From: Paraphoma chrysanthemicola
Taxonomy: Eukaryota > Ascomycota > Dothideomycetes > Pleosporales > Phaeosphaeriaceae
Direction: 5' to 3'
Length of the DNA: 64,000 nt
NCBI GenBank assembly: GCA_020744225.1
Contig: JAGMWG010000003.1
Location: 496,001 to 560,000, forward strand
A model generated the notes under the pieces. It was not told the DNA's origin. It searched no databases and was given only the letters and a program-made list of their open reading frames with translations. The position numbers and the translations under genes were made by a program. Below are positions 23,688-35,487 of this stretch, in pieces (the stretch's first letter is position 1; each line of letters starts with the position of its first letter).

Positions 23688-24923
23688 TTAAGGGTGTGGT
23701 GAGGGCGGACCAACGACACGGCAGAGAATCTGACCAAGCTTGCATTCAACTGGTGTACCGAGGCTGTGTCCAGCGAGGTCACTTTGAGAACGGCTCGTCC
23801 ATCTCTCATCAAACGTGACTTTTGCTTTCTCGAATGCGACCACGACAAACAAAACTCCGGGGCAAAAGGATCCAAGCTCATCACCTTTGTCAAACAAAAG
23901 CGTCCACTCTGCAAGGTTCAAGAATCTGCCCTCCTTGGCGACGCTTTTGGCTTGTTAGACTCAATCGCGCAATGCTGGAGAGTGACTGACCAGATGTTAG
24001 CGTCTGCGTTTTGTCCAAAGATCAAAACAACAACGCTTCCGAACGTGGGTGATTCAATCAGGAATCGCACGTGATTACGCGAGTGACATTCGCACCGAGG
24101 GCTTGTCCCATACAAGGCATGGAATTCCTTGATCTCTCCATGTATTGGACTGTGGAAGTAGTGGCACTGGTGTGCGTCAACAAAAAAGCAGGCAACGTCG
24201 CCAAAATCACGTCCCCATGACTGTTCGGCTTCCAGTACATTCTGCACATGGAGAGATCGACAAGCTTCCGTCCAAGATTCCTTTGCTGCTCGCAGATTTT
24301 CGAAAATGGATAGCGTGCCTTCGACCATCGTCACGGCCTTATGACCAGTCCTTCGGGCATTCGGGAGGCCTCGCGCCATAACGAAACCTTCGCAGAAAGA
24401 AATCTTCCAAGAGACCGTGGCTTTCTTCACCATATGGTTACAGTGCTCTTCCATGTTGATGTTTCGCGCACGTATGATGGCGTTGATCAGCTCCTGCTCG
24501 TAAGGGCGCGGGTATTTGAAGACAATGCGAGCCGTAGCAAACTCCGCCCAAGCCCAATCGCTGAGCCATCCCACAAGTGTCCTGACATAGTAAGGGAATC
24601 TGAACTTTTCCATGACGCTTGGACGGACACGTTGAGGGGGTTGGACCTTGTTGACATTGATGTAGCTGTTCGGGTACTGAAAGATCGTGTAAGTGACTAC
24701 GACAACGCTTATAGGACAAGGAGAGTCGTGTGGCAAATCTCACGGCAAAAAGACTGGAGATCACTATGAGAGCAAGTGCGTGCAGAGCCTTTAGAAAGAG
24801 GAGGATGAAATAGCGAGAGATGAGATATGCGAGTTCGATGTTGGCGAAGAACAAATGCAGGAGAAGCCGATTCTGAAGGTCGAGCCAGCAGAAGACACAG
24901 CTGCATCGAAAATTGTTAGCCAT
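23688..24923 (-). CDS. Unrecognised protein with an N-terminal membrane segment
   Basis: No family recognised. Three exons join in phase: 24923-24744, 24676-23991 and 23943-23688, giving 373 residues. Residues about 22-60 are very hydrophobic (LLHLFFANIELAYLISRYF, then LLFLKALHALALIVIS), one or two membrane spans. The rest is soluble with a basic segment (YPNSYINVNKVQPPQR), WLSDWAWAEF and several His/Cys clusters (HQCHYFHSP). The second intron has GTCAGT, TCTAAC and AAG; it joins TFGSVVVLIFGQ to the coherent end LLFDKGDELGSFCPGVLFVV. Without that splice the protein would end about 26 residues later. It shares a 379-base divergent promoter with the caleosin gene. Confidence 0.62.
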
Positions 24924-25302
24924 ACTGAATCGTGTGGTTGGTTGATGTCCATTAGCGATAGTGGTAGTGTTGTGTGGCGTCGTCGCGAGGCTAGGCCAGG
25001 CTGAGAGCAAACATTGCATGGTGATCTACGCGTCCGAGAACTCCAGTAACGTGATTAGTCAGGAATCTGTCCTCGCAAGTGTGCCTGCTCTTTGCTGGTT
25101 GGTGTTGCGGAAGCGGCGTGCGGTCAGAGACAGGACGAGGCTGCACAAACCCAATTGGAGGTGCTGACGTCATGACTGTAAACATTGAGCCATGCGTTAC
25201 GCGCAGGCACGACCAAAGAACAGCAGCGGCGCCCGCGCGTGCCGGCAGTAGCTCTTTCTAAAATCAACGTCGCTCCTTCCTTCTGCACAAACATTGCGCG
25301 AA
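24924..25302. promoter_or_regulatory. Shared divergent promoter region
   Basis: A 379-base space separates the starts of the unknown membrane protein (minus) and the caleosin (plus), so both promoters must lie here. No specific element could be assigned; TGACGTCA near 25165 is a palindrome of CRE/bZIP type and a plausible factor site. Confidence 0.4.
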
Positions 25303-26217
25303 ATGTCTGTCACTACAGCCAACAAGACGGAGAAGATGGGCCACATCGAGCGCTACACCAATGGCGAGACCAACGGCGATGCGATACCAGATCATGTCAT
25401 CGTGCAAGGCATCCGTTTCGAGCCTGTGACCCAACAGCGCAAAGCTTATGTCCCTTCCAAAGACTCGAAGCTGCTGCATCCAGGTGTGTAGTCGCACCTT
25501 CCCCAGTCGCCGTCGATCTCGCTAATCCGAGGCAGGTACCGCCCGCGCCAATCTCGCTCCTTCCGCCGAATCCCCGTACGGCACCACCAAGAACGGGTGG
25601 GCTGAGAAGCATGCACACCAGACGGTACTGCAACAACACTGCGACTTCTTCGACCAAGATCGCGATGGGGTGATATGGCCATCGGACACGTTTATCGGCT
25701 TTCATCGCGTCGGCTTCGGCATCTTCCTCTCCCTCATCGCCGCCTTCATTATCCATATAAACTTTTCCTACCCTACAGCCACTGGATGGCTCCCTGATCC
25801 CATGTTCCGCATCAACCTCAAGAATATGCACAGAACCATACATGGAGGTGATACAAGGACGTACGACAACGAAGGCCGCTACGTGCCGCAGAAGTTCGAA
25901 GAGATATTTACAAAATATGCGGATGGCAGGGACTATTTGACTTTCACCGATATGGTCAACATGCTGAAAGGACAACGAAACGTCTCGGACCCAATCGGAT
26001 GGGGCGGAGCTATTTTTGAGTGTACGTTGCAGCTCGAGATCGAGGCTCTTTGTACTACATGCTAACTTTGGTAGGGGGTGCTACGTATCTGATGCTATGG
26101 CCTGCGGACGGTCGAATGATGAAGGAAGACATAAGGGCCATTTTTGACGGCAGTATCTTCTATGTGATTGCAGAACGGAGAGCGAAAGGTCTGAAAGCCA
26201 CACCCACCACTCAATAG
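25303..26217 (+). CDS. Caleosin / peroxygenase
   Basis: Caleosins are heme- and calcium-binding lipid-droplet proteins that act as peroxygenases on fatty-acid hydroperoxides. Three exons, 25303-25483, 25536-26021 and 26075-26217, give 269 residues. The single EF-hand is at about 100-111 (DQDRDGVIWPSD), preceded by the conserved LQQHCDFF and followed by GFHRVGF; these His residues are the proposed heme ligands. A hydrophobic segment (FLSLIAAFIIHINFSY) is the membrane-hairpin/proline-knot region, then WLPDPMFRINLKNMHR. The C-terminal part (YLTFTDMVNML, then WPADGRMMKEDIRAIFDGS) is typical. Length and order fit fungal members. Confidence 0.93.
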
Positions 26218-26861
26218 ACCATTCAACACCGCTCTACCGAAGCTGCACATGACTACTAAATTCTCAAAATCTGCAAACGTTGGTGGCTTGTTCTCTTTCG
26301 GGCCATTTCCAGCAGTCCTCTAATGATTGTGGACCGAAGTCGTGTGCTTGAGTTCATTACCCCAACAATGCCAGACGAAAATCAGATCTGAATGTTGGGG
26401 CCCGAATTGTTCAAGCATTTTCGAAACTGGCGCGCACTCTCAATCCTAATTCGCTGCTCATCGGCACCTAGCAACTGCAGCGCGATGCCAATCTTTTGCG
26501 ACTTCCTGCCGAGTACACTCTGATTTCCCACCATCATACGCATTGGTAAGCCGACTCAAGATACTGTGCAAGCGAACATATTGTATCTTTCTAGTCCATG
26601 ACGCAACTTCGATATCATTTCCGCAACTCAAAGAAGAGACACCTAGAACCATACATTGGTAAGGATGGGAGGTGTTGACACAATACAGGAAGGGTCGTAT
26701 CAAGGACTATAATCGCATGCAGTGCTTTCTATCCTTCGTGGCCGGACACTAGCAGCCGCAGCACCGAACGCCTAAACATCGATCGGATCTCATACGCAAT
26801 ACCATGCACATACCCATGCAATTATATCCATCATGACTCGACCATGCCGCGGAAATCCATC
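26218..26861. other. Convergent intergenic region
   Basis: Between the 3' ends of caleosin and carboxylesterase genes. Nothing gene-like found. Confidence 0.5.
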
Positions 26862-28649
26862 TTACTTCTCCAACCTCGCCGCCCTTTCCTCTTCTCTCCA
26901 CCACTCACATTGCACTCTCCTAATGCCATCTCCCTCAACCCTGCTATTCCCGAACGCCTCCAAGCGCAACTGCGCTCCCGGCCTCCCTTTCCCTCCATCC
27001 ACATACTTCGGCCAAGCTGGCACGCCCGTCCTATTCCCACCACTTGGGTTCCCATGCACCACAAAGTCCACAAAATATCCATGCAGCAGTTTTCCAACCT
27101 CAGGATACTGTACGCCACCAGCGCCGCTGGGCTCAGACCACGTGTACTTTGTGTCCGCGGTGTGCGGGATACCTTTCCATGTCGGGAATGTGTTGTTGAC
27201 AGCGAAGAGAAGTTTGTAAACAGGTGCGTTGGCGGAAGACATTCGGATTGCGGTTTCTTGGCCTGGGCATGCGTACATGTAGTCTGTGAGGGCGGCGGAG
27301 ACGCGATCATACTGCGTGGAATTCGGGCTGTTGGCATATGGGCCATTGGTATCGTTGGTTGGGTCCGGGTACAAGGTTTCCAAGTCTGCAAGATCGGAGG
27401 TGGTTAAGCCAGGGACGAGCGTTTGAATGTACGCGAGGAAGTCTTCGTTGGTTTCAATGTCGCCGGGTGAGTAGTATTTAGCCTCATCGCGGACGTTGGT
27501 TGTAATGGTAGGGATATTGTAGAACTGGCTGTTGATGCCAGAAGTCGAGCCTGCTTGTTCAAGAAGAGGACCGCCCCTTGTAGGCTGGAATGGCCATGTG
27601 ATGGCATACTCCGACTCTTGAAACAGGGTAGTACTAGCGTTCTGAATCGCGGTGATCGGAGCAGAACGCAGGCAGCCGAGAACAGTAGCATCCGAACCAT
27701 TGGCAACGTCGCTGCAGCCGATGAGGTCCAAATAGCGGCTGAATTGTTCCTGGTAAAGAGGATATGAGGCATTCGGGAACGAGCGTGCGGTAATGCTACC
27801 TGATTGTAGTAATGCTTGCGAGAATAGCGGCGAAGCTCCAGTAGTTTTGTCGTAGTTGTGGAAAAGATGGATTCCAACGGAGTGAGCACCTGCTGATCGG
27901 CCTCCAATGGTTACGCGACGCGGATCACCCCCGAAGACAGAGATGTACTGTTGCACGAACTTGAACAACAGCTCCTGGTCGCGAAGGCCAAGGTTCAGAA
28001 GGCCATTGCGCTCGAATATTGGGTGTGGTAGAAATCCCAGCGAATTGATCTGAAACACATTAGTGCTTGCGACTCCAGATGGGAAGCACGATCCTGCTTA
28101 CGCGATAGTTGAAGGTTACAACAATCAATGGCTCTTTTGAATTCGCCACGAAGGACGCTCCATCGAAGCTTCTTGCGCTTCCGGCTACAAAACCACCCTA
28201 AAAAGTGTCAAATTTGTAAAATTTCCTGCGGCTTCGTTCTCACTCACTCCATGAACCCAGATTAGGACCGGTAATGATTGACTTGAGGTTGTGTTCAAAG
28301 GACGGAAAACGTTCATGCTCAAACAAGCCTCGTCGTAAAGTAGCTCCGATGGGTCCTGATAGCAAGAGAACCCGTACTGTGTGGCATTCTTAGTTCCTCG
28401 AAAAGCTGTCGGTGCTCCTACTGGCGCAAAACGACCGTCTCCAACAGGTTGCGAGGCGTAATCGATCCCAAGCCATGCGTCGACCGAGACGGGTAGAGCT
28501 TTTCTAGTCAAACTTTGATTGACGGAAGTCCCGATGAAGCTACCGTAACCAGGCAAGGTGACTTCTCGCGATGCTTGTGCAGTTGAAAGAGCTGAGACGA
28601 TTGTGACAGCAGCGCCGAGCTGCCGTAATGTTCCCAAGAGTCCCATCAT
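26862..28649 (-). CDS. Secreted type-B carboxylesterase (alpha/beta hydrolase)
   Basis: Hydrolyses carboxylic esters outside the cell. Three exons, 28649-28248, 28197-28102 and 28049-26862, give 561 residues. The signal peptide is at 1-26 (GAAVTIVSALSTAQA). The oxyanion-hole HGGGFVAGSA is formed across the first splice. The nucleophile elbow is GGRSAGAHS with Ser218. The FGGDPRRVTI strand precedes it, and the catalytic His is probably in GIPHTADTKYTW. The end VHGNPSGG and WPKYVDGG are family-typical. About a dozen N-glycosylation sequons are visible. Substrate unknown (cholinesterase/lipase-like group). The 3' exon is long and uninterrupted. Confidence 0.93.
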
Positions 28650-29495
28650 GTCGATACTGTCGGGGAAAATGTACTTGTGGAGCCAGCAGTAATACATTAG
28701 GAACGAGCTTCAATCAGTACTTATAGAGTTTTCACTGTATAATCCTTTCCCGTCTCGAGGTGCGGCAGCCGCTCCAGGTCCGATAGCCGCTTGACGCGAC
28801 ATGTGGATCTGCAATATACCCCCATCATTGGCAACATTCCCGAGATAGCAACGGCTATCATCAGGTTGTGACAAGACTTTGTGACTTCGGGCCGTACCGG
28901 GATGTGATGATGCCATACCGTCGTAAAATACTGCGTGGGTCAACAAATCGCACCACTCTTGAGTCGACTGCGCGCACATTGGAAATTACTCTTTTGGTGA
29001 TGAGGGTAGCAGATGCCGAAGATTGCCCAGTAGTGCTAGCCGTCTACAGCTCGGGTGGCCCACTACGGCCCGAATGCGTATGTAGGTCGACCATGGATGT
29101 TAGGGTACATGTAGCCGAGACGCTGTCTACGAGATATCTACGGAGGGTCGTACTTCAACATAATGGCACTTCATTGAAATAACAAATCGCAATACCATCA
29201 TTGAAGAAATTGCGGCATAAGGCGGTTGACTTTAGGGAACGACATGTGAGACTTAGCTAGCCCGAAATGGTGTAGTCGATCGCGGTCTTTCGATGTCGTC
29301 TCCGCGAACCTTGGACCAGGCAACACCCTTTGTACATTCTCACGCAACGACGCGTACGACGAAAGCTGCATTGTAGGCTCCTATCAGGCATTTAGAGATG
29401 CGCGCGCCGCACAATTCGCCCGGCAGCATCCCCTTCTGGATCAGCGACTTTTCGTCTTGTACAAGTGGGGACTTAGCGATTGCCCGCAAAGCAAC
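28650..29495. other. Divergent intergenic region
   Basis: Holds the promoters of the carboxylesterase (minus) and F-box gene (plus). A 104-codon plus frame at 28868-29182 has no features of a gene. Confidence 0.45.
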
Positions 29496-30530
29496 ATGAG
29501 CTCATCACCACTCCTGAAAATACCGAATGAAATCTTACTGGACATCCTGGACTATCTGGAGCAGCAAGAACGACAGGCTGCGCTATGTCAGCTATCACTA
29601 GTCAACCACCAACTAGCTTGGTTTGCCAAGGATGCGCTCTTCGTGTCGCCATCTATTAATCCAAGCCATGCTCGCCTACTTGCGAAGCAGTTGATCCGAT
29701 TTCCACATCTTGCAAATAGAATTGTCAATCTGGAAGTTCTAAATACCTGGACTCATCACAAGGCTCCTGCAAAGTGCGAGTATGGGCCCGAGTTTGAGGA
29801 AAATGACCATGCCAGGCAGGTCAAACCATCCACCCTCCGGTGCTTGCATGCTTTGAGGTCACATGGCATCACCGAAAGATCCTTCATATGGGTTCCCTGG
29901 CTCGATTCGAACGACTGCTTTGCCTATATTGCCTTGGTCATTGCCATCTCGAAAAGGCTGCGGCGGTTGAAGCTGTCCGAACAATATTTGCGAGCGCTAT
30001 GCCAGCCAACACCTGCGAACCAAGACAAAAGACCTTTTCGGCCCTATCTCAAGAGTCTCGCGTTGTGGGAGCGGTCTCTCCGTGGACTCGATCGGCTTAG
30101 CCTATCATCAACCGGGCTACCACCCTTTTGTAACACTCGGCCGCAGTATAACATTAGATATCTGGACTTTAGTGTCTTTGATGGAGTAGGCTGTATCGAA
30201 TTGCCTGCTCTTGTACTTGCGGAGATGATGTGCAGCGAACATTTGGCGATCGTTGCAGGACGAAAAGCAGGACATGAGCTGCCTTCCTTTCCTTCTACGA
30301 TGAGATCGCTTCGGATCACCGATTGTAACATGGGATCCAGCAAGCTTGTTGCTATGCTCATTCGAGGGGCGCGTGTGAAGTATAGACGTCTTGAAGAGAT
30401 AGTAGGAATCTGGGATGGAGAAGAAGTGCCGGTACCGACCGAGCCAGGCAAACATAGAGCTGGTTCACATTGGCGAAGTCTTTATGAGACTGCAAGACAA
30501 GAAGGCATTACTTTGCGGTGGACAACATAA
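29496..30530 (+). CDS. F-box protein
   Basis: Single exon, 344 residues. The F-box is at about residues 6-49: LLKIPNEILLDILDYL, then QLSLVNHQLAWFAKDALF. It would bind Skp1 in an SCF ubiquitin ligase, with the remainder choosing the target. The C-terminal part holds irregular leucine-rich stretches (LRRLKLSEQYLRAL, YLKSLALWERSL, MRSLRITDCNM) resembling degenerate leucine-rich repeats, as in many fungal F-box proteins. The ATG at 29496 is preferred because it places the F-box at the N-terminus; the frame is open 13 codons further upstream. Confidence 0.82.
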   Translation: MSSSPLLKIPNEILLDILDYLEQQERQAALCQLSLVNHQLAWFAKDALFVSPSINPSHARLLAKQLIRFPHLANRIVNLEVLNTWTHHKAPAKCEYGPEFEENDHARQVKPSTLRCLHALRSHGITERSFIWVPWLDSNDCFAYIALVIAISKRLRRLKLSEQYLRALCQPTPANQDKRPFRPYLKSLALWERSLRGLDRLSLSSTGLPPFCNTRPQYNIRYLDFSVFDGVGCIELPALVLAEMMCSEHLAIVAGRKAGHELPSFPSTMRSLRITDCNMGSSKLVAMLIRGARVKYRRLEEIVGIWDGEEVPVPTEPGKHRAGSHWRSLYETARQEGITLRWTT

Positions 30531-31366
30531 GCGGCATTGATGCACCAATTCTGTCTCCTGCTTTTTCGGTGTTCAGCACGTTGATTGACCGATCCTCTTC
30601 CGATAAGGCATGATAAACTTGGGCGAGTAAACTCGTTCAGGCATTTAATACTGCACTTGGTATGCGTCAGCAGTAAACCAGCCACCTTGTCTTCCCAATC
30701 AGTGGGTGGCAGGTGAAAACAAAATCTTCATAACGCCTGCAACCGGCTGCCACTAAGTGAGCAGGGCCCAAAGTGGAACCACGACAATCATGATACAAGC
30801 CTGATAATCATCTAAAGGCACATTATACTGTTGCAAGGTCGTCTTCTTCTTAAAATCACCGCACCTCACGACTATCAATACCTAAAGAACCAACAGAGCC
30901 GCCGCAATGGCATCAAATAGCCTCCGCCATCCTCATGCAAGAATCAGATTCTTAGTCCTATTAGCTCCTTTGCTAGGTGTTGTCCCGGACTTACCCGCTC
31001 GCAAATTCTTGCCCATGTTTATGGCCACATACATTCGGCCGTGTGCTTCTACTCTTCGGCCGTACCCTCTGTATGGTGGTGCCTTATGAGACGCTACATA
31101 ATCGTTTTATTGCAGGCTGTATGTATTCACATGCTTCTAAAGGTTTATCTTTGTAGTTGCTTGGAGGTAGTCGATCATCTGTTAGTGTTACACTATACTC
31201 AGTGAGAGACGCAAAGTCCTCTACGAGCTGATAATAGCAGACGGCCGGCCGAATAGCAAAAGCGCGTGGCCGCATATGTTCTCCTTGTTCACACCAACTT
31301 AGGCCACTAAATTTATATACAACACTTGATGGTATTCGTTGTCTTGTCTATAAGGACCCTCTACAG
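30531..31366. other. Intergenic region, possible missing 5' exon of the RING-like gene
   Basis: A 60-codon frame at 30907-31089 follows a well-formed leader (CCGCCGCA before ATG), but its product is not coherent and has no motif. The start exon of the downstream RING-like gene must be here if that gene is intact; I could not identify it. Confidence 0.35.
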
Positions 31367-32316
31367 ACGACTTTGCGCAGAACGGCACCACGGTCGCTAC
31401 GGGCCACCGCGAGCCGTGTACTACATGCTTCAATGCAGAAGATGCCATCCTCAAAGTCCTCTCCTGCGGCCATCACATTGGCAAGAGCTGCCTCGAGAGG
31501 CGGCTCGACATCGGAGCCACCAACTGTTCATTTTGTCGCCGCGAATGGATTTTCGACGAAGCTAAACAAGATCGCGCGTCCTTTCGCGAGGTGCTCGACG
31601 GCCCGTCATATGAACTTCTCGGCAGATTATCTGACATTGCAACACGTCACAATGTGCCAGAGGCTGAGGAGATGCTCCGATTCATGATCTATAGCATGCT
31701 CGAACAGATGAACAGCCTCTTCGGAGGTATGGGCTGCACTTGAAGCTGTCTGCTGACGCTTGGTTGTCCATCAATGAATTTGTGGTCATAAGAGTATATA
31801 GTGGCCGTACAATCAAGAAGTTTTGCCACGTCCAATTTTGATTCTTCCTTCCTCGCTGAACTCACACAAAATCTAGCGGTTTTGGATGCTCTCCGTACTT
31901 TGTTCAGTGCACAAACACGTACTCCAACCGAGCAGCAACATGCATTGCCTCCACCGCCTGCATCGCCCCCACAGTCGCCTTCACCGCGGCCACGAAAGAG
32001 TAGGCATGGCGAATGGGACAATCCCATCGACCTGACAGCAGACGACGAGACGCAGGCAAACACAACCCATCCAGTTCTTCCACAACATGGGCTTCGACCC
32101 CTACGTTCAAGCGACAGAGCGCCTCAAGCCAACACCCCTCTCCCGCCAGCAGCGTCCGCCCTCCCAACGCGCGTTCAATGTCTCGTCTCTGCCTGGGACA
32201 ACATAGAGTGGCGCAAAAACGTCGCGCTCATCGCTTGGAGTATCCTGCGATCTAAGCACCCAGGTCTCCTTCCCTGGGGACATCTTCTTACCACCACCGT
32301 AACTGCTAGCCCCTAG
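31367..32316 (+). CDS. RING-like zinc-finger protein with a W-R-K-N/L-R-S-K C-terminal module, 5' end unresolved
   Basis: Two exons, 31367-31726 and 31802-32316 (donor GTATGG, branch CTGAC, acceptor ATATAG, phase 1), encode 290 residues after a CTACAG acceptor. An upstream exon is required, since no in-frame ATG precedes the domain. The RING-like domain has CTTC, CGHHIGKSC and NCSFCRRE. The CGH-x-x-G spacing, with Gly in place of the fifth ligand, is a variant I know from ascomycete RING-like proteins; E3 ubiquitin ligase is the likely role. Then come a proline-rich linker, DNPIDLTADDE (SUMO-interaction-like) and a conserved end at 32170-32313 (CLVSAWDNIEWRKN, LIAWSILRSKHPGLLPW). The same module recurs at three other loci here. 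The gene may be 5'-truncated. Confidence 0.6.
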
Positions 32317-32571
32317 GATACCAACGAACTTGGTTCGAGTAACATATCGCATCCCATCTGGATCTCTTTGAGGTTGCTTTAGAACCACGTCACTTATATC
32401 TCCCTGCCACTTCCTCGCTCCTCGCTTCCTTCATAACGGCAAAAAGGGTAGGAAACCTGAAAGCAACAAGAAAAAAAGGAGGAGAGAGGTCGCATTGACC
32501 AAAGGCCCACCAATATAACAGGGCCGATGGCATATCACACTCTAGAGGGCTGCTTTTGCTTGGTGCCGTAC

Positions 32572-33009
32572 CTAATGCGCCTCTGGAACGTCCACAATCT
32601 CGTACTCGGGCCTGTCAGGAAATGCCGCGCCCTCATCGATGTTTGCGAAGTGCTCTGCAGTAACCCAGGGATGCTTCTCGAACTTAAGAATTTCGACCAT
32701 CGCATCCGAGCCTTTGTCCACGTACTCCTCTAGTGGGTTGTGCGCAACAGCGTTTGTGATGAGGTACCTAGATGAACTTAGACACTGGAATCTAGAGAGA
32801 GCACCACATACTGACCAGAAGCCTGTGCCCTCCATGGTGAGTTCACGGACAATGTCGCAACCGGCAGTCTGCTTGACCAGTGCCTTGAGCTCCGCCTTTT
32901 TCTCCGCCCGGTCGTCCCCGTGCACAAGAACCTGCCACTAGAATCAGCATAATGATATGAGGTCCTGTGAGCTACGTACGATGTAGAGATAATCTTCCTT
33001 GTTGGCCAT
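32572..33009 (-). CDS. Small conserved-looking protein of unknown function
   Basis: Two exons, 33009-32980 and 32931-32572, give 129 residues. The first exon encodes only MANKEDYLYI; the splice is well formed (GTACGT ... GGCAG). The product is soluble and acidic at the end (DRPEYEIVDVPEAH), with no signal peptide or membrane segment. A candidate internal intron (GTATGT ... CATCTAG, about 32750-32815) does not keep phase, whereas the frame is open through it, so I leave it coding. No family recognised. The size suggests a dimeric ferredoxin-like fold enzyme, but that is a guess. Confidence 0.55.
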
Positions 33010-33499
33010 GTTCTTTGTAGTTGGTCCGATAGTTTGTGAGTTGCTGTGTTGTTGATGGTAGCGCAGGTGAGTAGAGTGACGTCGACGAATGTGAACCTGA
33101 GAGGCTTTCGCGCAGCAAAAGTATAAAAGACTTGTAATCAAATGAGTGATACGCCTTACTTAAAGCGGTAAGCATCAACGTCCGTTTGAACGTGACGAGA
33201 GTGGTGATAGTGAGAGTACGAGTCAATGCGGCCCTTCTGCTCCCTCCTTCCTTGCCAGTGTGCTCCTGCTCGTCCCTTCCTCATCGACCGACCTTATACA
33301 TAGTCATGTGGCCTGCTTTTCGGTCATCAACGACGTCTCATTCAGTCGTGTCGGATTGTAATGTGACTGCCACTGAGTATGTTTTGATAAAAGGTCATTC
33401 CGTGACAGTCGCCATCGCCACAATATCGCACCCATAGAGGAAGATAGAAGCGTTAAGAGGTTGGTATTAATTACAGCCCACACGGTGCGAGAAGTCCAA
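33010..33499. other. Intergenic region
   Basis: Promoter side of the small unknown gene and 3' side of the DUF3632 gene. No supported feature. Confidence 0.45.
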
Positions 33500-34291
33500 T
33501 CAAGTCTTCTCCACTCTCTCGATCTCGGAGAGCGCTTCATCAATCATGCTTTGTGTTCCCAGATCCGGGAAGCTTGTTTGCAGTTCCTCCAGGCGCTGCT
33601 TCCAGCGCTGCCAGTTTGTCAAGGTGAAGTCTTTTGTGTCCGGCACTTTGCTCCAGATCTTCTCCGCATCGTAGATATACCATAGACACGCTAAGCGCAC
33701 CCTCAACTCATGATTCGCGGTAGGCTCATTGTCAAGCGCGCAAATAATATATGTCAGAGCCCATGTATGCGTAAAGTCCAGTTTGGGTTCCTCGGTGCTC
33801 GCATCGAGCTGCGCGAAGAACGACATGCTGTTCTCCCACCTTTCTGCTTGCTGTGGTGTGTGATTTGGTGCTGATATAGTCAAATCATATGCAAAAAAAG
33901 AATGTGACTACTACATACCTGGCATCGAATGAAGGTCGTCGGCGAAGCTATACCCAAAGGTTGGCAAACCCGTCCAGATCACCTGTCCGTCGTGTTCGAG
34001 CGGCTGGCCAGTTCCTGGGTCGGTCACCGTCTTGGTACGAAGCTCATGGACGAATTTCACCAGCTTAGACTGCTGATCTGGTGTAGTGCGTGATGCAGCG
34101 TCAAGCACGCCTCGAGCTGTGAAGTAGCAATGATCGCCGAGCTGCCTATTGTACGTCTTTGGCGCCGAAGTTAGGCTTAGTATTTGCTGGACGGCCTGCT
34201 CAGGTGTCATGTCCTCGTCCTCCACAAGAGTATCCAGCACGCGGAACTCATCCGCTCCCTCCTCTCCGGTGTAGACGTATTCGTCGGTCAT
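33500..34291 (-). CDS. DUF3632-family protein
   Basis: Two exons, 34291-33919 and 33870-33500, give 247 residues. The family is fungal, soluble and functionally uncharacterised. Visible features are an acidic start (EEGADEFRVLDTLVEDEDMT), a conserved GLPTFGYSFADDLH just before the splice, then WENSMSFFAQLDAST and LDFTHTWALTYIICALD, which match the F.A.L ... hydrophobic-helix pattern of the family, and an Arg/Lys/Trp-rich helical end (WQRWKQRLEEL). The splice acceptor TATATCAG is chosen because it keeps phase; the nearer CACCACAG does not. No targeting signal. Confidence 0.72.
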
Positions 34292-35487
34292 GTTGGTAGA
34301 GTAGGCACGTGAATTCCAATAGAAGATAGTATCAGACTTTATAGAAGGCCTTAGTAGACGTTTGTAAGTTGAAGAGAAACAATGGCCAGATGATTTGGGT
34401 GACCGTCCTAGAGGAAAGGTCGATGTCGTAGTAGGTGTTATACAAGGGCCATGAGCTGTGAGACGTGCGATTTCGTTGGTGGTACACGTCGCCGCACCAG
34501 CCTCGATTATACGAGGGCTTCGCAAGACCCTGTTCAGCGGACGTCAGAAGGGCGGAGCTCTGTTGGCTTGGCGGCAGCCTTGCGGACAACGACGCATTGT
34601 GGGGCTGAGTCAGGAAAGGCGCAGTGATCGGCTGCCAGGTAAGATCTAACAACTCGCCACGCGAAAGGCCGCCAGAATATCTGCCAGTATAGCTGTTGTG
34701 TATGTTTTGAACTACAGTGCAGGATGGCGAAATGGACTTTGGAAGTGGAAAGCACAAGAGCGATCGACCGGAACATGCTGCGACGTCTTGGCAGGCACGA
34801 CCACGCGGACGAATCAGAGCAGACCTTCGAACACCGATGAAGACATGACATCACACATGCGCTCTCCAAAGGACGTTGTCTGTAAATTCCAATGTCGTCA
34901 GTAGTCGTAGGAAAGTATCCATTACTACATGAAACGCCGAAGATGTCGAGTCGCCAGTCAGATCACGTGACCTCGACGTGCACTTTGTAGCGCCAACGCT
35001 GTGATCACTATCCATGGACCGACCAAGGAGATGTCGCATACAATCAATCAAGAGTTATAGATCCACACTGAGAAATACGCTCATGACTGAGTAGCAGAGA
35101 TTCTAAGTGGACGCGGCTTTCTCCATAGCCAGGTGTGTCACATTGACAGCCAGCGGAAGTCAGCAGCACAGTGCTGTATCCATGAATCTTGGCACCCGTT
35201 GATCCCAACCAGCTCCTATGAGCAATGCAACTGAGCTTCACGATGAAACACGTCGATCTGAAACCGTACCGAGCCCTCCATCACTCCCGCCGATGTCCGT
35301 AGCTCCTAGGAACCTCTCACGAGCATGGTCGCAAGGCTGTCAGGTTCCAACTCCAACTCCAAGCCCTTACCTAACGCTCCCACACTGTGTGTGTGAAGAA
35401 GTATAAAGACCTTGGATGAGGCGGCATCATGGCACATCAACCAGCACCACCATCCATCCATTCACTACACCTTGTACAATCACTACA
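34292..35487. other. Divergent intergenic region
   Basis: 1.2 kb between the DUF3632 gene and the secreted RNase-like gene. Overlapping 60-140 codon frames on both strands are not supported. A GTATAAAG at 35400-35407, about 80 bases before the RNase-like ATG, could be a TATA box. Confidence 0.45.

Noticed and set aside
30907..31089. 60-codon frame with a good start context
   Set aside because: The product is not coherent, has no recognisable domain and could not be joined to the RING-like exon in phase with a credible donor.
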